This document shows, one piece after another, positions 43,391 to 54,300 of a stretch of 64,000 nt of DNA. How positions within the stretch are numbered: position 1 is the first letter of the stretch; every line of letters begins with the position of its first letter. Both the position numbers and the translations under genes were made by a program. Location of the stretch: positions 62,001 to 126,000 of the forward strand of contig WTXI01000028.1 of assembly GCA_022376515.1 (NCBI GenBank), read 5' to 3'. The notes under the pieces were generated by a model that was not told the origin of the DNA, did not search any database, and saw nothing but the letters and a program-made list of their open reading frames with translations. This DNA comes from Lactifluus volemus (lineage: Eukaryota > Basidiomycota > Agaricomycetes > Russulales > Russulaceae).

Positions 43391-46300
43391 ATGGTGGATG
43401 CTCCTGGGGTGAAAAAAAAACCATTAGCGGCGTCGGACACTACCTCCATGGTTGAAAATCATCGTGTCATCCTCTCCCAGTTGTCTTTCGATGAGCTGGA
43501 AATGTTGTACCGCCAATATGTCCCAAGAAACACACAGCAATTTTTGTCTAAGACAGATCTCGTGGAGTCGTTCTGCACACTCGCGAGCCCAGAGGTTCTA
43601 CAAACGGTCGTTGCCATTACACTCGTCTCTCAAGCCGGCGGTGTCAGAATCACTCCGTTTAACTATACAGACGATCCACGCTACTCAGTCATATCTCAGA
43701 TGCCAATTACCGACTTAGCTGCGATAATCAGTCGCTACTTCCGCGATGTTGCTCTTCCATCGGAGACCACGGCACTACTTGACTTCTTGTTCCGTAATGC
43801 GCCATCTGCAACCATCCAAACCATTCATGATGTTGCTCTTATTATGTCTCGAACAGCCGATGAAACAGGGCAGCGTGCGGATACAATGCGACGCAAAAGA
43901 CAGCGGCATGAAAACTGGAATGTGTCAGGCATTCCAGACTCGGACGTGGAAAGCCAGTTTGAAACACGCCACATGGTCTCTCCAGATGACGATGAAGATG
44001 CCCGTGAAAAGGACTTCTTTCAGCTACCGTCCAGCGAGCAAGTGAAGCAGTGTTATCGAGCATATTATGAAGCAACCCACCCCAACTCTCTCAAGAAAGG
44101 CACCTGCGCAGTATGTGCAAGAGAAGTAGATATGTTAAGAGATCAACTAAAACAAATCAACCTTGATGAAGTCCCAAACCTTCGTCGCTTGCGACCCCAC
44201 CTAGAACACGAGGCGCACGATACCTACAGAGGTGCTCTACTGGAGCCTTCCGGTGTTTCAGCACGTGAAAACACCACACTTGTTTCAATTTGCTCGGAGT
44301 GTCTCAAGGAGCTATCTAAACCTGGGGATCTCCCTCCTCGCCACTCTCTTGCCAACAACCTCTGGATCGGCCGGATACCATGGGAGTTGGCACGGCTGAC
44401 GGTTCCTGAACAGCTACTGATCGCATTGGTATATCCTCGCGTATTTGTGTATAAACTACACAACAAAACCTGGGTTGAGAACGACACATCTAGACTACAG
44501 CGTGGTATGCGAGGTACAGTATGCACATACGAGCTAAACATAGACAGTGTTTCATCGATGCTCCACGGCGATCTAATGCCAAGACCACCTGCGATTCTGT
44601 CCACAACAATCATGATCACATTTATTGGTCGTGAAAAGTTGTCTCTACAACGTGTACACAACATGTTCCGGGTCCGGCGGCATGCGGTGCTGTCTGCTTT
44701 GATCTGGCTGAAGCGTAATAATCCGGGATATTATGGGGATGTCGTGATCGATGCGAGTCGTCTAGACAAACTTCCTGACGACGGTATACCGGAGGAGATT
44801 GTGTCTACAATGCGACACGATGACGACGAAGCGCTAATAGAACAAGAAAGTTCTCCATATGTACCCTCAGAGAGTGATCAGCTGACCGGGACGGTCAGCG
44901 GTGTTGGGGAAGACGGAACAGGTGAGTTGTAAAGTACTCAGGCGCACCGCAGAACAGATTTATGACTATGTGTTTTGAGTAGATGCACAACTTGAAGCCG
45001 AAGTGATACCGGTGACGGCCAATGGAGTGATCGATATAGACAATTCGAGAATCACAGCGACAGAAGCCAGTGTACGTGCGATGATCAATTTGTGGAACCA
45101 AAACTCCGAGGGCCCGTATGGCATTCGTCATGGCTATCGTCCAGTATCAGACTTTCCGTCTGCTGCTCATTCTGGAGAAGGCGAGAAGTCGTCCAAACTG
45201 TTTGAGAGAGCTTTTCCATGTCTCTACCCTTACGGCCGTGGGGGAGTCGAAGCAGCACGACCCGTTCCAATCGCGTTAAAAACTCATGTTCAGTGGTCAT
45301 TACGGTATTTCGATCGGAGGTTTCGGAAGCATGAGACTTTTCCATTTCTCGCCTTCGGTATCTTACAGCGCCGCGAGGCCCTACTGTCCGCCAGGCTACA
45401 GATGAACAGGCGTACATTCGATCACGATGCCAGCGTTCTGTCCACACTGACCCGCGACAGATTACTTCTGGCTCAGAGAGAGGAGGAACGCAACCTGCCA
45501 ATCAGCGACCCTGTTATACGTCTGTTGCGCAAAAGCGTCCGTGGAACACTCAGCCGGGTTACAGGATCTAATGAGAATCGCTGTCAATTGCGCTCTCAGA
45601 TTTGGTCGACGACAGTCTATCTAGGACCTCCTAGTCTCTGGCTCACCATCAACCCATCTGATATAAATAACCCGATTGCCCAACTATTTGCCGGAGAAGA
45701 AATCGACGTGGAAGCTATAGCTTGTTTGGCAGATGATCATCATCGTTCTAAGGTTATTGCCGATGACCCCTATGCAGCAGTGGCTTTTTTTCATTTCATC
45801 ATTCAAACGATCCTGGACAAGTTGTTCCAGGTGAGAGTCGTTGGCCATCAAGTTAAGAGTGGAGAAGGAATCCTTGGACACGTTGCAAGCTACTTTGGTC
45901 TCGTCGAAAGCCAGGGTCGTGGCACACTTCATCTTCACCTTCTCTTGTGGTTGCAGGGAACACCAAGTCCGGAAAGAATTCAGGAGAAACTCAAAACGGC
46001 CGAATTCCGTGACCGCGTTGCGGCATACATTCGGGAGAATGTACATGCCTATGTCCCAGGACTGGAGAGTGCAGAGTCAATAAAAGCGATTACACTCGAC
46101 AAAGATGTCACCTCTCGTGGACCCCCAAGTCCGGATAGCTTGAACTATGAACAGACACTGCAGAAAGAGGAATTCATGCTTGCCCGTACGGAACAAATAC
46201 ACGTGTGTAAGTTGAGACGATGTTTGGTGCTTGATGCACAAGGCAAGACACGTTGCAAACGTCGAGCTCCGTTTCCGTGTTCGGATGAAGCTTATGTCTT

Positions 46301-49300
46301 GGAAACGGGGGAATGGGGACCTAAGCGGTTACATGGCTATGTTAACGGCTGGCTTCCTGGGGTCTTGGTCAATGCACGGTGCAACAATGATATAAAGCTG
46401 CTCACCAACGGAGGCGATACCAAGAACATCACGTATTACGTGACAACATACGCGGCCAAGAAGCAGAGTCAATCATATAACCTTTCCGCTGTATTTGCAC
46501 AGGGATACAACTACCACCAATCTCACCCAATATCCGAGTACACCAACCAACTAAAAGAGAATTCGCGCTTACTCCTTTTTCGTCTGGTGCATGCCATTAA
46601 CCGGAATCAGGAGCTGGCTGCCCCGATGGTCATATCTTATCTCATGGGCTGGGGAGATGTGTATAAATCACACACCTATACCAGTATATTCTGGACCTCA
46701 TTTGTTGCTGAAATATTACGTGTATTCCCTTCCCTCGCCAGCCAGGCCTCGTAAGTCGTAGTTTCTTCTCAGCGAGGACTCTATGCAAGCTGATCATCTG
46801 TGAACACAGTGTAGAATGCTACAAAGTCACTAAGGACACGGGAGGAGCTGGATTTGAAGCGTCAGTGTCAACGACAGCAATAAACCAAAATGATGTGGAA
46901 GTGACACAGGTGAGTGTTAGGTCTCAAAGCCACTACTATGGCATTGATGCCTTGAAACATGACTAGGCAACTCAACACGTTGACGTTGAAATCTCACGTC
47001 AGGGTGGAGTAGCACGAGTCTACGCTACAAGTCAAATTGTGGACTATGTCCAGCGCGGAGAACACATGGGAGAATTCAACGTGCTAAAGTTTTTCGTTGA
47101 CAGCTATGAAGAGACTATAAATCTAGGACAGCGTGGATCTCCTGAAGCAAATGTCACTGAAGATGATGTCTCACAACGATCAGGTAGATCCAGAAATGCA
47201 CGCGTGCGGTATCTCCAAGAGCACCCGAAGGCAGAAACTCATCAACGGGTGATACGCTCAGAGGGACATAGAAACCTCCCAAATTTTATCGGACGCTATT
47301 TTCCAAGACAGGATGATGGCGGTATTGAGGACTTCTACTGTGCATGCATATTGACTCTTCTGAAGCCCTGGCGAAACTTGGCAATTGACCTCAAGAGGGA
47401 TGATGAAACGTGGCGGTCAGCGTACGAAAGGTTTCTTCTCTTGGCGCCTGCAGAGATACCGCGCATCATTGGTGGTCTGCAATACTTTCACGAGTGTGAA
47501 TCCAGTGCGAAGCAAAGAGCCACAGAAAATGGAACCAATCATGAAACACGTGCCATGTCGGAAGACCGTGACCTTATGTCTATGGACGATGAGCAAAGGA
47601 TTGGAGGAGGACAGGAAGACGAAGAGGAATCGCCGCTGACGGAACCCGCTGCAACCGAACTGCTGGTAACTCAAACGTCTTTTGCTGAGCGGAGACACGG
47701 CGAACTGGCTGTCGAAACTGCACAGAAAGTGGGGCTCTTTCCTTCAACATCTGCGAGCGCATCATGGGCAGTTCGCAATACCACCGGTTATCGAAATGCA
47801 AACTTAAATGACGACGACCACTTGAAAGCGTGGAAGGCACAGATGAAGAAGGATATTGAGGATCAGAATGAACGTGAGATCCAAGCTGCCTTAGGAGGCG
47901 AACCAACGGGCACGACAGCAATTGTAGACACGGTCCAACCAATGGTGTGTGGCGATTCGGACGCTGCCCTAGCAAGTGACATTCAGGCGACGGCGGGAGT
48001 GACAGTCATCCAGGAAGAACATGAACTATCGTCAATCGACGTAACCCTTCTAAACGATCGTCAACATCGCGCGTTTGAAACAATAATATCACACCTGCGC
48101 AACCGTTTGGCCGGAACCCCACAGGAACCGTTACGCATGATTCTGTATGGCGAAGGCGGAACAGGAAAATCGAAGGTGATTCAAACAGTGACAGCAGCCT
48201 TCGCAGAAGCAGGTAGGTGACGCGGGCCACTGTGAACGATCGCAATGGTCTCACAAGCTACAAATATTTGTCTAGGAGCTAGCCACTTGCTGGTAAAAGC
48301 TGCATACACCGGAGTTGCAGCTTCTCTGATTGGGGGAAAAACCACGCACACTATCGCTGGCTTGAACGGGCACAACACAAACAACGGCCAACCAAGTCAA
48401 TCAGCAAAAGCCAAATTACAGCGTTTCTGGCAAACCAAAGCATATCTCATCATTGACGAGTTCTCAATGATATCGAAGAGTTTTCTCCAAAGGTTGTCAA
48501 CAAACATTTCTATTGGTAAAGAGGGTTCAGATGATAGACGGAATATGACGTTTGGAGGAATCAGCGTCGTTCTGTGTGGTGATTTACACCAGTTTCCCCC
48601 TGTGACGGGATCACATCTATTCCGCCCCATCAACACTACCAGAGACAGCGATTTGTGCAAGTCCGGACACATGGTCTACCAGGAGTTTCAGACAGTGGTC
48701 ATTCTTAAAGAACAGAAGCGTATCACGGATCCGATCTGGCACACAATGTTGACAAACCTGAGGAAAGGCAAGGTAGAAGAAGCAGACGTTCAAATGTTGC
48801 GGAAGCTGATCATTGGTCGTCCAACATCTGATCAAGACCAAAACGATATCGCACAATGGCGGTATGCGTCACTGGTGACACCTCGGCATGGCGTTCGAAT
48901 AGCATGGAACAAGTGTATGGCGCGCAACTGGTGTCGTGACACGAACCAGCAGCTTTTTGTTTGCCATGCTACAGACACCATTGAGAACAAACCGTTAACC
49001 ATCAAAGAACGCATCAGTTATGTGGATCACATGCAGAAGAATGCAAAGAGAAAGAAGACAGTCCTACCAGACGAGGTGGAATTGGCAATCGGCATGGAGG
49101 TCATTGTAACTAACAATATAGCTGTCGACCTCGACATCACAAACGGTGCACGTGGACACATCACAGAAATAATTCTGGACAAGAGGGAACCACCATTGGG
49201 CAATGAGCCAATTGTCCATCTAGTGAAGATGCCGTTGTGCATCATGGTAAAATTTCATAGCACACGCGCAAGCACACTAGCGGGACTGGAAGAGAAAGTT

Positions 49301-49770
49301 GTCCCAATAGAACCTATGGTGACCCGCACAGACGTAAGGATGGACATCGGCGGAAAGAAGACAAAAGCTAGACCAGTAATACGTCACCAATTTCCCATCA
49401 CCCCTGCATATGCTTTCACCGATTACCGATCACAGGGTCAGACGATATCTCGCGCACTTGTCGATTTGGCCAAACCACCCAGTGGTAAACTGACACACTT
49501 CAGCGTATATGTCGCCCTGTCTCGCAGTGCCGGCCGAGACACGATTCGTTTGCTACGTGAGTTTGACGAGACCGTGATTCGGAATAGCTTCGATGCAGAG
49601 CTCGCACTAGAGGACGAACGCTTGGAAAGACTCGACCAGCTAGGGGAAACAGCATGGGCCCAAAGTCGGAGTAAGTGGTGCACTCGCTCTCATCGTGTGC
49701 CACGTTCGTTATAGTGTGCTTAACAGATTCACGTATTGAGCAGTTTTCCAGAGCTAAGTCGAACGCATAA
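43391..49770 (+). CDS. Helitron transposase: DUF6570, HUH replication initiator, Pif1-like helicase
   Basis: Six exons: 43391-44921, 44983-46750, 46810-46909, 46967-48212, 48276-49670, 49727-49770; five GT-AG introns of 56-63 nt with matching phases; 2027 residues, no stop. The frame is open from a GTG at 43355, but the first ATG is 43391. Order: DUF6570-type region (about 299-357, NNLWIGRIPWELARLTVPEQ); Helitron-like N and Rep region with HUH motif GRGTLHLHLLLWL (about 822-834) and two-tyrosine motif YYVTTYAAKK (about 995-1004); helicase with Walker A GEGGTGKS (about 1528), Walker B LIIDEFSM (about 1605), GDLHQFPPV (about 1650) and YRSQGQT (about 1931). These are the parts needed for rolling-circle transposition. 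It looks capable of coding for an active enzyme. Confidence 0.92.
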
Positions 49771-49978
49771 CAGGTGAAACAGGAAGATTGCAAAACAGGG
49801 AAGTAAGAAGCGAGACTGTTGCGGACAAGCGGGGAGGTATACATAGGAGATATTCTTTAGTTTACCACATGCAATGACCATTAAAAAACACCTTTTTTTT
49901 TTACTCAGTCCACTGACGCTCCACCGGGCAAAGATAGGGGTGTACCGGAGAAAACGAGCCGACGATTGGATTCAGGTT

Positions 49979-51118
49979 TCATACTGTGGGTGGTGGTGCG
50001 GGAATCAACCTCTCCGGTTGTCGAAACGGCGGATCCTCATTCTCGCAGATCTCACCGTCTTCCCGCATGGAGGCATCATCGTCTAGAGGGGTTTGATGAG
50101 CAGGTCCGCCAGAACTAGGATGCTGAATAATACTGCGAGGTGGAGATCTACGTGCTATTAACGGTGGAGTCGTCGTCGTCATCGGAGCAGTCGGTTGTTC
50201 AGATGAGGTCGGAGCTGATGGGGACGAATCTTCTTGACCGTAATCAAGAGAAATGGAAGACGAGGAAGCATAACATGGCGATGAAGGTCTGGAAAATGAG
50301 GCGATGGAAGAAGCGGTTGTAGCATCGAGCCTTCGACGTTTGAGCTTGCGGGTGGAGAGGGCGGCTTGCCTAAGAAACTGGGCGAACATCAAGCTGCCAG
50401 CTGCTTGAATGTGCTTCTCCATCTGTGCCCTTGTTTTCGGGCAACCATCTCCGTGAGAGCCCGGGGCAGCTGGGGGTGATGACGCATCGGAAGGTTCAAA
50501 TGAAGGACTTGCACTTGAACTCGGGCCATTGGAAGAGCTAGGAACGGACTGGTGGGCCACGGGACTCATTGCCGACGTGACGGGTGATGTCACTGAGTTT
50601 TTCATCAAGGCATTGAAATTTATTAGAGCCTGGGTACCGAACATATATTCGCCAAAGAGCTCGTCCAGAGAACCGGTAGATGTCTGTCCTGTCCACTGCC
50701 CGAATGTCACATCATAAGGGTTGCCAGCGTTCTGATTTGGTGACTGAGCAGAGCTCTTGGACGCGAGCGCGGTCTCCGTTGTGCTCGGGTCCGCGAAGGA
50801 CATGAACATCGGGTTGCTGGTGATGGTCTTGTACGGCGTCTTTGCTGGAGGAAAAAATTGGCCATAGCCAAAGTCGTAGGCCATGATAGCATCCGAGTCA
50901 TTAAGCAGGGTCAATGAAGCGTCTAGACGAGTGAGAGAACCGAAATCGATATCTCCGGGGAAAAGCGGAAGGTGTTGGGACGGTAACACCCCGAATGCCG
51001 ACGCAAAAGTGGCTACGAGTGTACTGGGAAGGAAAGGCATGGCGAGCGCGTTTGAGACGCCGAGAAAAGATATCCCGGCGGCATTCCGCGTCTTCCAGAA
51101 AATGGTTGATATCCACAA
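49979..51118 (-). pseudogene. Chimeric fragment: C-terminal region of an AP-1-like (Pap1/Yap1) transcription factor fused to unknown coding sequence
   Basis: The open frame reads DIDFGSLTRLDASLTLL, YDFGYGQFFPPAKTPYKTI, SNPMFMSFADPSTTETA, SLDELFGEYMFGTQ and GCPKTRAQMEKHIQAAGSLM. This is the layout of the region after the bZIP in basidiomycete AP-1-like factors, including the CPKT motif of the C-terminal part. The bZIP itself is absent. After FA the sequence changes to KLKRRRLDATTASSIASFSR and a Ser/Pro-rich tail ending RLIPAPPPTV, which I do not recognise and which lacks the redox-cysteine end of the family. The nominal first codon is TTG, so it is best read as captured exon sequence, not a gene. 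Confidence 0.6.
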
Positions 51119-51229
51119 AGGTAGTGCAGACGGTGGGAGGGTCTCACAGAGAAGGCGGCACGGAAGGACGGCGCGAGCGAAGGGTTCATAAGTTCATGAA
51201 GCAGGAGGCACAGGGTGTGGGAGTGCTCA

Positions 51230-51300
51230 CCTCTACGCAAGAACCGCAGGTCATACCCTCTATGCGCAACTCGCATTTCCCCGAATCCATAGTAAAGTTG
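51230..51300 (-). pseudogene. First-exon fragment of a copper-transporting P-type ATPase (CCC2-like HMA domain)
   Basis: ATG at about 51290 (minus) opens MDSGKCELRIEGMTCGSC followed by VE and a GTGAGC splice donor. GMTCGSC is the GMTCxxC copper-binding motif of heavy-metal-associated domains, here at the very N-terminus as in fungal copper ATPases of the CCC2 type. The next HMA exon is not found downstream; Pap1-like sequence follows instead. The preceding about 230 bp may be the donor gene's 5' leader. A captured or transposed piece. Confidence 0.6.
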
Positions 51301-51528
51301 TTGCCTACGAAGGCGAGCTCGTTAAGGGGCTGTCGTCAGGGGCAAGCCAAACAACCAAACAAGTTGAATCCGAACGCCAAATTAGGCAGTTGGGGACAGC
51401 AAAGTGCGCGACCGATGATGTCATTAGCAAGGAACTGTTCCCCCAACTGCCATTCCGGGAAGGCCCAGGCAAGCAGCAAAGAGGGGTGAACATCGAAGGG
51501 GGAGCGATCGCGGATCGGATGGCGGTGG

Positions 51529-51830
51529 CTAGGTGTCAGGTGGGGACGTTGGCGTGGAGGACCGAATAGACACCATTGGCGGCGAGCCATGTTTTGAGGT
51601 GCGAGGCGAGTGAGCGAGCTTTCCGAACGCGTGCATGTCAAACAGTGATGTCCAGGAAAACAGATCTCCTTTCGCGGTAAACGACGGGTACGCCGTGGAC
51701 GGTTGATCGAGCGATGACGTATCAACTCGAAGAGAACCTGTTCGTGGACGCGATGGAGGTGGGTAGGTACTTTCCGCATTGGCCGTGGCGACTTCTTGGG
51801 GCGACGGAGCAGTGACACACTCGCCCAAGC
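51529..51830 (-). pseudogene. Exon-like fragment, unknown gene
   Basis: An antisense open frame (QEVATANAESTYPPPSRPRT, GSLRVDTSSLDQPSTAYPSF, TAKGDLFSWTSLFDMHAFGK, SPPMVSIRSSTPTSPPDT, stop at 51529). Composition is typical of a disordered fungal protein. It shares orientation with the Pap1-like and copper-ATPase pieces downstream of the Helitron gene. It begins within the long direct repeat at 51798, so it lacks its own start. Confidence 0.35.
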
Positions 51831-52029
51831 TCTGTGTGCGTATAGACATTGTGATATAAGGTTGTCACAAAACATACCCGTTAGGGCGAGAGTGTAACCA
51901 GAAGAGGTCACAAAACATACTTCTTAAGGCGACTGCACATGATTTTCTTTGACTCGGAACACTCACAAAAGGCAGGTTAACGTAACAGTACTGCGCGGGA
52001 CGAACCAAAAAGGAGTGTCGGATGACCAC
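51798..52029. repeat. Long direct repeat, left copy
   Basis: Starts GGGGCGACGGAGCAGTGACA and ends GTCGGATGACCAC. It is repeated almost without change at 52915-53187. The pair encloses 885 bp. It could be terminal repeats of a small element or a local duplication; I see no TG...CA ends or flanking duplication. Confidence 0.85.
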
Positions 52030-52088
52030 TGACCGCGCGTTTGATTGATTTGCGGTGGAGGAATACCATCAGCTCCTGGAGCGGTGCC

Positions 52089-52170
52089 GTTTGCTGGTAC
52101 CAGTTCTGTGTGTATGAAGCACAAACGTTGTTTGCTGGTACTAGTTCTGTGTGTACGAAGCAACAACGTT
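52089..52170. repeat. 41-bp tandem repeat, two copies
   Basis: Units 52089-52129 and 52130-52170, both starting GTTTGCTGGTA and ending AACGTT, with a few substitutions. Confidence 0.85.
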
Positions 52171-52398
52171 TTCCATACGGGTCGTGACAGTCGGGAAGAG
52201 TCAACCGGTATCCATGGGAGTGAGTCAGTATTTAAGCACATGACCATCTAAAAAAAAGGGGCAACACGCACACCCACCTGGAGCCCCTAACCTGGTGCGC
52301 GCTCAGGGGTGCATTGTATGAGTCAGAGGAAGGAGGAACGCGGGGATATAAAACGCATACGGTCGCGTTTCAACCTCATACTCCATCGCACAAATCAA

Positions 52399-52683
52399 AT
52401 GTCTTCCCGCGTCGGTGCTAGTACGCAGCCAGGTCTCGCGTCTCGAATTGATGACCCCGACGAGAGTGATAATAACGCGGAAGTATTGCCGAGCAAAACC
52501 AAAACGATAAACAAAAGCAAACTACGTACCGGAAACCAGTTCCCGTACGCTACCACGAAGGTCCAGACGGGATATCGGGCACAAGCCATGACAACTCCTG
52601 TGCAGATTCTGGACACGGCGTATCCGTACTGCACATTAGCAACCTCTCTTGGCGGTCAGCATGTGCAGCCGCAAAACAATTAG
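52399..52683 (+). CDS. Small hypothetical protein inside the direct-repeat pair
   Basis: ATG at 52399 (MSSRVGASTQPGLASRIDDP), 94 residues to TAG at 52681-52683. A TATAAAA box lies at 52353-52359, about 45 nt upstream, followed by a CATCGCACAAATCAA leader, which is better promoter architecture than most spurious ORFs have. Continuation through a longer reading from 52321 is possible. No family recognised; composition polar and basic. It may belong to the element delimited by the repeats. Confidence 0.4.
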   Translation: MSSRVGASTQPGLASRIDDPDESDNNAEVLPSKTKTINKSKLRTGNQFPYATTKVQTGYRAQAMTTPVQILDTAYPYCTLATSLGGQHVQPQNN

Positions 52684-52914
52684 ACGAAGGCGGATCGGGC
52701 ACAGGCGATGGCAGTGTCATTGGGGTGGAGTGAAGAAGAAAACGAAAACAGGTTAAAAGGTGCAGTTATTGAATGTTTAGGACGGGGGCGTTGATGGGAT
52801 GCGTTTATGTTGAATGAAATAGAGTTGGCTATGTCGAATGTAGTATGGTTGGTTTTTTCTGACGGGGAGAGGGTAAAGCAAATCAATTCGGGCACAACGT
52901 CTGAATGCTCGTCC

Positions 52915-53187
52915 GGGGCGACGGAGCAGTGACACACTCGCCCAAGCTCTGTGTGCGTATAGACATTGTGATATAAGGTTGTCACAAAACATACCCGTTA
53001 GGGCGAGAGTGTAACCAGAAGAGGTCACAAAACATACTTCAGGGCGAGAGTGTAACCAGAAGAGGTCACAAAACATACTTCTTAAGGCGACTGCACATGA
53101 TTTTCTTTGACTCGGAACACTCACAAAAGGCAGGTTTACGTAACAGTACTGCGCGGGACGAACCAAAAAGGAGTGTCGGATGACCAC
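52915..53187. repeat. Long direct repeat, right copy, with internal tandem duplication
   Basis: Same sequence as 51798-52029 but about 41 bp longer, because the segment beginning AGGGCGAGAGTGTAACCAGA and ending AACATACTTC is present twice in tandem (about 53000-53083). Confidence 0.85.
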
Positions 53188-53559
53188 CAAAGGCAGAAAA
53201 TCACGTGAAAACTCATGGGAAACGTTACGTGTACGGGCGTGATTACGCCCGCATTGATACCTTGCAAAGCAAGGTAATCATTTCGGTTCAGATGGAATGA
53301 TTCAAAGATGGTGGTTTGGTAAAACATGTGGACTTCAACTACTGTTCTATTACAGTTGGCCTTGGAACGGCGGAGATGGTGATGAGAATCCACTGAAGCG
53401 CCTGCATGAACTTGAACGTAGAGTCACCAAAATCGTATACAGTAACTGAATCTGAGCCCGTGTTTGACCTGCCTGAGCCGACCTCAGCCTCGACCTGAGC
53501 TCACATAGGACATAACTATACACGGCTGCATTAGAAGCTTATTCAATTCTCTCCTTTCA
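53188..53559. other. Spacer with conserved pre-TCD module
   Basis: 53290-53400 matches 4785-4905 and 16525-16645 (TTGGCCTTGGAACGGCGGAG and ACTGAAGCGCCTGCA blocks). The module precedes the N-terminal part of TCD in all three places and may be an upstream exon of that gene. No open gene. Confidence 0.45.
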
Positions 53560-53780
53560 TGACTCTCGCCGAGCTCCGCGTTGCGCCGACCTTGCCAATG
53601 AAATGAACCGCGCCGTAGCCTAGGGCACAACCTCTGCTCCCATACACCCCTCTCCATCCTCCCTACTCCAAGTTGCGTTTTCGGAATACTCAGAAGAGCT
53701 CGTGGGCGAACAACTCCCCCGAAACTATGCCTTCCTCGGGGAATAGGGCATCGCTCGCATGCGATAAAGGAGGTACTGTG
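53560..53780 (+). pseudogene. TCD pseudogene 9, N-terminal fragment
   Basis: The readable part is EYSEELVGEQLPRNYAFLGE, then TAG, then GIARMR at about 53685-53770: the segment just ahead of the ATP loop in TCD proteins, preserved better here than in copies 2 and 5. The remainder of the gene is missing, replaced by the module that lies 3' of class B F-box genes. Confidence 0.65.
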
Positions 53781-54300
53781 CTGTGCCTGATGAAGGATGA
53801 GGGTGCATGCATACAAGGTGGCTCAACTCGCATTTTGAGAGTGTTGAGACCGGTATCCATTTCCCCCCATTGTGCGGAGGGGACCGAAATGATCAAATAG
53901 AGGAAATGAAAAGGGAGAGAGTTTCCTTGGGAATAGGAGATGAATCGCTGAGCATTGATTTGGAGCATCATCTTGTCTGGGAGACCGTGAGACGGATATC
54001 GTTGAGGACACCGGGAGGTGTAGGTAGTTCTGATTGATTGGGTTCGGCATACGGGAGACCTGTATTCGAAATCATTGGAACTACTATTTTTGGATGGAAC
54101 TAGACGTACGATGGTTATTTCTCTAGACCTTAGACATGGTCTCGAAATACACAAGGTGGAAGATAATTGAATTGGAATGAGAGGAAGTGGGAGGCGCGCT
54201 ACGTAGGAATGCGGTGGAAAGTGTCGGTCAGATGGATGTCCAGGAAACGCTCCAGAGAAGTCTAACTCGCTTGGGTGGGCAGACTGAGTATCGATTAAAC

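Larger units (their letters stand above)
43391..51300. mobile_element. Helitron (autonomous), boundaries not determined
   Basis: The element is defined by its Rep-helicase gene. Downstream antisense fragments of unrelated host genes (49979-51290) are typical of sequence picked up by Helitrons, so I extend the element over them tentatively. Helitrons make no target-site duplication and end with CTRR after a small hairpin. I see no certain 3' hairpin, and the true limits may be narrower or may include the genes at 39.5-42.6 kb. Confidence 0.5.

Noticed and set aside
52260..52330. Helitron 3' hairpin (GCCCCT...AGGGG near 52286)
   Set aside because: The stem is short, the loop long and no CTRR end follows at the right distance.
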